Shown here: positions 7,752 to 11,482 of the stretch, one piece after another
How positions within the stretch are numbered: position 1 is the stretch's first letter
How the letters are laid out: every line of letters starts with the position of its first letter
Source of the DNA: an uncultured Eubacteriales bacterium
GTDB lineage: Bacteria > Bacillota > Clostridia > Oscillospirales > Acutalibacteraceae
DNA: 11,482 nt
Reading direction: 5' to 3'
NCBI GenBank assembly: GCA_948933715.1
Contig: CAQZPH010000024.1
Location: 1 to 11,482, forward strand
The notes under the pieces: model-generated
The model's database searches: none
What the model was told of the DNA's origin: nothing
Seen by the model: only the letters and a program-made list of their open reading frames with translations
Position numbers and translations under genes: made by a program

Positions 7752-7780
7752 ATTATAATTTTGTTTTTGATTTAAGTCAA
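7752..7780 (-). promoter_or_regulatory. Sigma-A-type promoter of galU
   Basis: On the minus strand TTGACT (7780-7775) and TATAAT (7757-7752) are separated by exactly 17 bases, one mismatch from the housekeeping consensus. The predicted start would be near 7745, giving a leader of about 30 bases before the galU ATG. It lets galU be transcribed apart from the two upstream genes. Confidence 0.85.
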
Positions 7781-7793
7781 GAGCAAGAGTTAT

Positions 7794-8288
7794 TTATAAA
7801 TTAGTAGTGTGTTTTTTAAACATAAATTTGTTTACAAACATTGCCACTATGATTCCCATACTAGTATTAAAAACACGATTAACAACGTACATTAAAGTAC
7901 CATTTACACTTTCTGCAGGTGCGGTTACTACACTTAATACAACTATACAAGAAATTACAACTGAAGAAGGATGATTTATAACGTTGCAGAAATATATTAC
8001 AATTAGTATAGAAATGGGAGCCAGAATCAAATCCGTTATTTCTTTGTGCGGGAAAGTGTGAGCAAATAAAAGAATTAAGTATCCAATAACACCACCGATC
8101 ATAGTTCCAATAAGGCGGTGGACTCCTACCTTAAATGTTTCATTATATGTGGGCTGCAAACATATAATAGCGGCTACACTTGCAAGTAAAGCATCGGAAT
8201 AACCCAATAGAAAATCAATTAAAATGCATAGAAAGACAGAAAAGGCGGTTTTTATTGCTCTTAAACCTAGTTTATATTTTGGGTTCAT
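7794..8288 (-). CDS. Aromatic acid exporter family (DUF939/FUSC-like) membrane protein, short form
   Basis: A 164-residue integral membrane protein with hydrophobic segments at about 12-28, 33-45, 61-77, 86-102, 108-122 and 141-155. The pattern GLRAIKTAFSV at the N-terminus, LQPTYNETFKVGVHRLIGTMIGGVIGY (44-70) and NRVFNTSMGIIVAMFVN (137-153) is that of the DUF939/aromatic acid exporter membrane domain. Many Firmicute relatives are about 330 residues with a C-terminal cytoplasmic domain; here only the membrane domain is present and the gene ends cleanly, so this may be a natural short form rather than a broken one. No substrate can be read from the sequence. An AGGAG ribosome binding site lies about 12 bases before the ATG. 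It starts 28 bases after the deaminase gene, probably in the same transcript. Confidence 0.8.
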   Translation of the reverse strand: MNPKYKLGLRAIKTAFSVFLCILIDFLLGYSDALLASVAAIICLQPTYNETFKVGVHRLIGTMIGGVIGYLILLFAHTFPHKEITDLILAPISILIVIYFCNVINHPSSVVISCIVVLSVVTAPAESVNGTLMYVVNRVFNTSMGIIVAMFVNKFMFKKHTTNL

Positions 8289-8316
8289 AGTTTTAAATCT
8301 CCTGTTTTAAATTTTT

Positions 8317-8808
8317 CTAGTAACCTTTAGTACCGTTTAAAGATTCATCTTCATCGATCCAGTTACTAACATCAATTACTTTAAAATTATCGTTATCAAT
8401 TCTAACTATAACATTTTTTATTCCTGCGTTTATAATTAGTCGTTTGCACATAGAACAAGAACAAGTATTTTTAACGTATTCCCCTGAACTTGCTTCTTTG
8501 CCTACAAGATATAGAGTTGATCCTAACATATTATTTCGAGATGCATGAATTATTGCGTTTGCTTCAGCATGAACAGAACGGCATAACTCATAGCGTTCAC
8601 CGCGAGGTATACCCAAGACCTCACGAGTGCAGTGGCCTAAATCAATACAGTTTTTTCTGCCTCTTGGTGCACCTGTATATCCTGATGATATTATTTGATC
8701 GTTATTTACAATTATTGCACCAAAATTTCTTCTAAGGCATGTACCACGTTCTAAAACAGTTTGTGCAATATCTAAGTAATAATTTGTTTTATCAATCCTA
8801 CTCATCAT
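8317..8808 (-). CDS. Deoxycytidylate (dCMP) deaminase family protein, ComEB-like
   Basis: A 163-residue zinc-dependent deaminase; dCMP deaminase converts dCMP to dUMP, the substrate of ThyX. The HAEANAI motif gives His80 as zinc ligand and Glu82 as proton shuttle. Cys118 and Cys121 in SCSMC complete the site, although the usual Pro before the first Cys is Ser. The stretch GERYELCRSVHAE and the Cys/His residues ahead of it (Cys54, His59, Cys60) are like those of dCMP deaminases that bind a second, structural zinc; this is inference. Two adjacent ATGs (8808 and 8805) are possible; AAGGGGG at 8821-8827 is spaced better for the first. A promoter (TTGATT-17-TATAAT) lies just upstream, divergent from rsmA. 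Substrate choice between dCMP and another deoxycytidine compound is not proven by sequence. Confidence 0.88.
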   Translation of the reverse strand: MMSRIDKTNYYLDIAQTVLERGTCLRRNFGAIIVNNDQIISSGYTGAPRGRKNCIDLGHCTREVLGIPRGERYELCRSVHAEANAIIHASRNNMLGSTLYLVGKEASSGEYVKNTCSCSMCKRLIINAGIKNVIVRIDNDNFKVIDVSNWIDEDESLNGTKGY

Positions 8809-8836
8809 TTTTTGATTTTTCCCCCTTATTATACAA

Positions 8837-8865
8837 ATTATAATTTATTTTCTTATAAGAATCAA
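8837..8865 (-). promoter_or_regulatory. Promoter of the dCMP deaminase gene
   Basis: On the minus strand TTGATT (8865-8860) and TATAAT (8842-8837) are separated by 17 bases. A start near 8830 would give a leader of about 22 bases that just covers the ribosome binding site. A second TATAAT at 8833-8828 lacks a matching -35. Confidence 0.7.
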
Positions 8866-8888
8866 TCTTTTTTAAAAATAGTTTTTTG

Positions 8889-8897
8889 TGGTATAAT
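8889..8897 (+). promoter_or_regulatory. Extended -10 promoter of rsmA
   Basis: TGGTATAAT is a perfect extended -10 element (TGn plus TATAAT). The -35 position holds only a T-rich stretch, which extended -10 promoters tolerate. It gives a leader of about 65 bases before the rsmA ATG and faces away from the deaminase promoter. Confidence 0.65.
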
Positions 8898-8966
8898 TAA
8901 ATTTAATGTAGAAACTGTAAAGGAACTTTATTTTACTATTAAAAAGACTGAATTTTTGGAGGTCCT

Positions 8967-9827
8967 ATGGAAAGACTATCAGATATAAATACAATAAAAA
9001 AGATACTCACAAAACATGGTTTTAATTTTTCAAAGTCACTCGGTCAAAACTTTTTAATTAACCCTAATGTGTGCCCTAAAATGGCAGAATTGTGTGGAGC
9101 AAACGAAAACAATGGTGTTTTGGAAATAGGCCCTGGGATAGGCGTTTTGACTTGTGAGTTAGCTAAAAGAGCTAAAAAGGTTGTTGCAATTGAACTCGAT
9201 AAAAGACTTATTCCAGTGCTGGATGAAACGTTATCTAAATTTAATAACATTAAAGTTATTAATCAAGACGTTATGAAAATAGATTTAAAAAAATTAATAA
9301 AAGAAGAGTTTTTAGGAATGAATGTAGTAATTTGTGCTAACTTACCGTACTACATAACGTCGCCTATTATAATGAAATTACTAGAAGAGCGTCTAAATTT
9401 AAAATCAATTACAGTGATGGTCCAAAAAGAAGTAGCCGATAGAATTTGCGCAGGAGAATGCAATAGAAAAGCAGGGAGCATTAGTTTAGCTGTTAATTAT
9501 TATTCAAAGCCAGAATATTTGTTTACGGTGAAAAGAGGAAGCTTTTTGCCAGCACCTAATGTAGATTCCGCTGTTATTAAATTAAATATAAGGGAAAAGG
9601 TTCCTTTTAATGTAACTAACGAAAAATTATTTTTTAAAATAATAAAATCCTCCTTTGCCCAAAGAAGGAAGACAACCATCAATTCGTTAGCAAACTGTTT
9701 AAATATTGATAAAAATGAATTGATAGAAATCTTTAAAAGTGCGGGGATATCCCTATCTAGTAGAGCAGAAAATATTTCGCTAGAACAATTTTCAAAAATA
9801 TCTAATGCTTTGAGTAAAGGAAAGTAA
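8967..9827 (+). CDS. rsmA: 16S rRNA (adenine1518/1519-N6)-dimethyltransferase RsmA (KsgA)
   Basis: RsmA dimethylates two adjacent adenines in the 3'-terminal hairpin of 16S rRNA late in small-subunit assembly, using S-adenosylmethionine. At 286 residues it has normal length. Visible motifs in order are SLGQNFL (24-30), the AdoMet loop LEIGPGIGVLT (52-62), the acidic ribose-binding end of strand 2 in VVAIELDKRL (72-81), the catalytic NLPYYITSP (125-133) and the basic C-terminal domain with SSFAQRRKT that contacts RNA. A strong GGAGGT ribosome binding site (8958-8963) fits ATG 8967. It is the first gene after a divergent promoter region and is followed 13 bases later by a small membrane-protein gene. 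Confidence 0.96.
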   Translation: MERLSDINTIKKILTKHGFNFSKSLGQNFLINPNVCPKMAELCGANENNGVLEIGPGIGVLTCELAKRAKKVVAIELDKRLIPVLDETLSKFNNIKVINQDVMKIDLKKLIKEEFLGMNVVICANLPYYITSPIIMKLLEERLNLKSITVMVQKEVADRICAGECNRKAGSISLAVNYYSKPEYLFTVKRGSFLPAPNVDSAVIKLNIREKVPFNVTNEKLFFKIIKSSFAQRRKTTINSLANCLNIDKNELIEIFKSAGISLSSRAENISLEQFSKISNALSKGK

Positions 9828-9840
9828 AAGGAGTTAAAAT

Positions 9841-10023
9841 ATGAAACCGTTCTCTCAGGCGATAATTTTAGCAATTTTAAGTTTTATATTTACTATAATT
9901 GCAATACTTTTTTCGGTTTGGGATGGGGAGAGGTATGTGCCACTTTTATGTGGTTTTGCGTCCATATTAGCACTCATATCAATATATGTTTCATATAAAG
10001 GTTTCCAAAGAAAGAATAGTTAA
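9841..10023 (+). CDS. Small two-helix membrane protein of unknown function
   Basis: A 60-residue protein that I do not recognise. It has two hydrophobic segments (about 6-26 and 34-53) joined by a short charged turn (WDGERYVP) and a basic C-terminal tail (YKGFQRKNS), which by the positive-inside rule suggests both ends are cytoplasmic. Its AAAGGAG ribosome binding site (9827-9833) is well placed and overlaps the end of rsmA. The hydrophobic pattern and loop charges argue for a real gene rather than chance. It probably shares the rsmA transcript. No cysteine pair, toxin signature or lipobox is seen; a toxin-like role is possible for any short membrane peptide, but nothing here supports it. Confidence 0.72.
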   Translation: MKPFSQAIILAILSFIFTIIAILFSVWDGERYVPLLCGFASILALISIYVSYKGFQRKNS

Positions 10024-10025
10024 AA

Positions 10026-10045
10026 AAGCAAGGAATTTTATGCTT
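10026..10045. terminator. Weak hairpin between convergent genes
   Basis: AAGCA (10026-10030) and TGCTT (10041-10045) can form a five-bp stem around a ten-base loop. Read on the minus strand it is followed by a T run, so it could end the 209-residue protein's transcript. On the plus strand only a broken T-rich tract follows. The stem is short and AT-rich, so this is tentative. Confidence 0.35.
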
Positions 10046-10057
10046 GTCATTTTAATT

Positions 10058-10687
10058 TTATTTTGGTTTTGCTACTTTTTTATTATAAAATAAACTCATT
10101 ATAAACGCAAAGATTAACGCTGAGATGCTTATAACTAAGGCTGTCATAAAAATGCTTTTTTTATCTATTATGGTTATGTTGTTGAATTGGTTAAGCTTGT
10201 TTGTTATAAATTCAAAATATGCTTTTGATCCTACTTCTACTACAGAACCTTCAATGGGAATATCATTATTCTCACCATATATTATATTTAAGTTTTCCAC
10301 TTCGTTTTTATCAAACTCATAAGGTATAGGGATACGAACAATTACATTTTGGTTATTATTTAATTCAATATTTTTACCGTTCTTTATAACTTTGATATCA
10401 TATATACTTAACTTTTGAACATTTTCTGCCCTATCAGAATCTATAGATAAAAGTGTTTTGTTATATTCATCACTACCGGGAAGGAACTCTCTAACTTTAA
10501 GTTCAGCATCTTCTGGGAAAGTGCCGCTTGGTGCAATAACGCACACTCCAGTTTTTTTATCTGTTCTATTAAATATAGGAAAGTTTTTGTGCGGTAATGC
10601 TTTTGCGCTAGAACTATAAGTTATAAATAGATTAAAAGCCGTAGTAATAAAAAATAAAAGGTATAGCATTTTTCTTAAATTTATCAT
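10058..10687 (-). CDS. Membrane-anchored extracellular protein of unknown function
   Basis: A 209-residue protein with an N-terminal signal-like segment (about 7-28, possible cleavage after SSAKA at residue 30), an extracellular part of about 145 residues, and a C-terminal membrane helix (about 178-201) ending in a short basic tail (YNKKVAKPK). It is therefore likely a type I surface protein. The middle has the pattern of a beta-rich module common in clostridial surface proteins: KKTGVCVIAPSGTFPEDAELKV (44-65), then YDIKVIKNGKNIEL (96-109), then VIVRIPIPYEFD (115-126) and a strand pair near the end. I recognise this pattern but cannot name a function. A GAGGTAA ribosome binding site and a good promoter lie upstream. 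It diverges from a secreted beta-helix-type protein, which suggests a shared surface role (inference). Confidence 0.8.
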   Translation of the reverse strand: MINLRKMLYLLFFITTAFNLFITYSSSAKALPHKNFPIFNRTDKKTGVCVIAPSGTFPEDAELKVREFLPGSDEYNKTLLSIDSDRAENVQKLSIYDIKVIKNGKNIELNNNQNVIVRIPIPYEFDKNEVENLNIIYGENNDIPIEGSVVEVGSKAYFEFITNKLNQFNNITIIDKKSIFMTALVISISALIFAFIMSLFYNKKVAKPK

Positions 10688-10727
10688 TTTATTTACCTCT
10701 TGAGCAAATATTCTCTAAAGTTTTAAT

Positions 10728-10756
10728 ATAATAAAAGTTAATATATTTTTAATCAA
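10728..10756 (-). promoter_or_regulatory. Promoter of the membrane-anchored surface protein
   Basis: On the minus strand TTGATT (10756-10751) and TATTAT (10733-10728) are separated by 17 bases. A start near 10721 would give a leader of about 34 bases before the ATG at 10687. The region is very AT-rich, so chance matches are possible. Confidence 0.6.
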
Positions 10757-10772
10757 CGTAATATTTAAAACT

Positions 10773-10786
10773 TAACTTTAAAGTTA
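10773..10786. repeat. 14-base perfect palindrome
   Basis: TAACTTTAAAGTTA is a perfect palindrome lying 16 bases upstream of the -35 box of the minus-strand promoter. It could be a regulator site, but in sequence this AT-rich such a palindrome can arise by chance. Confidence 0.4.
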
Positions 10787-10882
10787 TATTTTTATTTATA
10801 TTAAATCTTGTTTAAATTTATTAATTAGAAGTGTTTGGGCTTTTAAAATCTACTTTTAGGAGACAAAAACAGATAAAATTTG

Positions 10883-10914
10883 GAATATTCTTTAAGCATT
10901 TTAAATGAATATTC
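10883..10914. repeat. Inverted repeat with two GAATATTC boxes
   Basis: The arms are GAATATTCTTTAA (10883-10895) and TTAAATGAATATTC (10901-10914), complementary over 13 pairs with one bulged T and a five-base centre. Each arm also holds the self-palindromic box GAATATTC, with centres 24 bases apart. It sits just upstream of the putative promoter of the secreted protein, where an operator or activator site would be placed. If transcribed from further upstream it would instead form an AT-rich hairpin in the leader. Confidence 0.6.
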
Positions 10915-10918
10915 GTAC

Positions 10919-10947
10919 CTGTAAAGCAAACGATATATATGTATAAC
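10919..10947 (+). promoter_or_regulatory. Possible weak promoter of the secreted surface protein
   Basis: CTGTAA (10919-10924) and TATAAC (10942-10947) are separated by 17 bases. The -10 is one base from consensus but the -35 is poor, which would fit a promoter that needs an activator. A start near 10954 leaves about 40 bases of leader. Other start sites are possible in this AT-rich stretch. Confidence 0.3.
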
Positions 10948-10992
10948 TTTAATTAAAAAGAGAGTAAAAGTTTTTATATAAGGAGAATGCTT

Positions 10993-11482
10993 ATGAAAGG
11001 TTCAGTAAAATTAAGTTTTTTAAAGAAATTATTTACTGGTATATTACCGTTTACATTTTTGTTTGGTATATTATTTAGTAAGAATATTGCATACACTGCC
11101 GCTCCCATGGCAGTAAGTGTATTACCCCAGGCTTCAGATGCTTCACTTACTGCGATAACAAATGGTCAGTCTAGAGATTATTCTACTGGACAAGGGTTTA
11201 CTGATAGTACGGGTGCAGCAAAAGCCGGTAGGGGAACTATTTCTTATTCAGTTGCAGGAGATAAAGGTATTTTAACACTTAGTGGAGTGGACCTTACAAC
11301 CACACATGGGTTAATATCGGCTAACGGTGGTAATGGCAGTTTAGAGATAGTTTTAGAAGGAACAAACTCCATTACTTCTAATGCAGATACAATTGTAGCA
11401 AAAAATACTAATGTAAAATTTAGCGGGACAGGAACACTTACCATTAACCAAAACACAGCAGGGACAGCAATTTCTACAGCAG
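10993..11482 (+). CDS. Secreted beta-helix-type surface protein (3' end missing)
   Basis: The frame is open from ATG 10993 to the window edge, giving 163 residues of a larger protein. An AGGAGA ribosome binding site at 10981-10986 fits the start. The N-terminus is a long signal peptide: basic to residue 12 (LKKL), hydrophobic about 13-29, with possible cleavage near residues 36-37 (AYTAAPM). From about residue 79 the chain has short repeating strands: GTISYSVAGDKGILTLSGVDL, then GSLEIVLEGTNSITSN, then TNVKFSGTGTLTINQNTAG. This NxIT... GxGTLTI pattern is typical of the DUF4353/Cthe_2159-like carbohydrate-binding beta-helix domain of clostridial surface proteins; I recognise it by pattern only. 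It is rich in Thr, Ser, Gly and Asn and has no Cys. It may be an adhesin or glycan-binding protein (inference). Any C-terminal anchor lies outside the window. Confidence 0.82.
   Translation, partial: MKGSVKLSFLKKLFTGILPFTFLFGILFSKNIAYTAAPMAVSVLPQASDASLTAITNGQSRDYSTGQGFTDSTGAAKAGRGTISYSVAGDKGILTLSGVDLTTTHGLISANGGNGSLEIVLEGTNSITSNADTIVAKNTNVKFSGTGTLTINQNTAGTAISTA

Larger units (their letters stand above)
10688..10992. other. Divergent intergenic region of 305 bases
   Basis: This is the longest non-coding stretch in the window and is very AT-rich. It holds the minus-strand promoter at 10728-10756, a 14-base palindrome at 10773-10786, an inverted repeat at 10883-10914, and a weak plus-strand promoter near 10919-10947. 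I see no small gene with a convincing ribosome binding site and no tRNA or known riboswitch pattern. Confidence 0.7.

Noticed and set aside
7470..7775. Plus-strand open frame of 101 codons across the galU 5' end
   Set aside because: It is opposite the conserved nucleotide-binding region of galU and runs into the galU promoter.
8490..8735. Plus-strand open frame inside the dCMP deaminase gene
   Set aside because: It lies opposite the zinc-site region of the deaminase, with no start signal or motif.
8828..8844. Further TATAAT matches between the deaminase and rsmA
   Set aside because: The box at 8828-8833 (minus) and the one at 8839-8844 (plus) arise from AT-rich palindromic sequence and lack a matching -35.
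9500..9874. Minus-strand open frame of 124 codons opposite the end of rsmA
   Set aside because: The rsmA C-terminal domain and the small membrane protein on the other strand are better supported.
10787..10882. Search for a small RNA or riboswitch upstream of the secreted gene
   Set aside because: No GC-containing stem, terminator-like hairpin or known aptamer pattern was seen; the stretch is nearly featureless AT-rich sequence.
11244..11456. Minus-strand open frame opposite the secreted protein
   Set aside because: The plus-strand frame has a ribosome binding site, signal peptide and repeat pattern; the minus frame has none.

Overview
The window is AT-rich, tightly packed bacterial DNA that reads as a low-GC Firmicute, most likely an anaerobic member of the Clostridia. 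The support is strong AGGAG-type ribosome binding sites, short or overlapping gene junctions, ThyX in place of ThyA with a cysteine-rich tail, a DUF2156 protein beside a GNAT protein, the mltG-U32 pair, and a secreted beta-helix-type surface protein. The genetic code looks standard, with TAA, TAG and TGA all used as stops. No mobile element, CRISPR array, tRNA or rRNA was seen. The organism call is inference from gene content; no marker fixes the species.

Region 1 (1-6751, plus strand) is one probable operon that begins upstream of the window: thyX (5' end cut off), tmk, a DUF2156 acyltransferase-like protein, a GNAT acetyltransferase, a DJ-1/PfpI protein, 5-formyl-THF cyclo-ligase, mltG and a U32-family protein. 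It ends at a perfect 15-bp hairpin (6762-6797) that can serve as terminator for both strands. ThyX makes dTMP from dUMP and methylene-THF, Tmk phosphorylates dTMP, and the cyclo-ligase returns 5-formyl-THF to the folate pool, so three genes serve thymidylate and folate metabolism. MltG belongs to cell-wall synthesis. The U32 protein probably hydroxylates RNA.

Region 2 (6845-8808, minus strand) holds, in transcription order, a dCMP deaminase (a second source of dUMP for ThyX), a short membrane protein of the aromatic acid exporter/FUSC-like family, and galU. A near-consensus promoter (TTGACT-17-TATAAT) lies directly before galU, so galU can be expressed independently. The deaminase has its own promoter in the region it shares divergently with rsmA.

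Region 3 (8967-10023, plus strand) is rsmA (16S rRNA dimethyladenosine transferase) followed by a 60-residue two-helix membrane protein.

Region 4 (10058-11482) looks like a cell-surface locus. A membrane-anchored extracellular protein on the minus strand diverges from a large secreted protein on the plus strand, which is cut by the right edge. The 305-bp region between them carries a good minus-strand promoter, a 14-bp palindrome, and a long inverted repeat built on two GAATATTC boxes close upstream of the secreted gene.

Most of the window is ordinary housekeeping. The least explained parts are the divergent surface locus with its inverted repeat, the DUF2156/GNAT pair, and the two-helix small protein.
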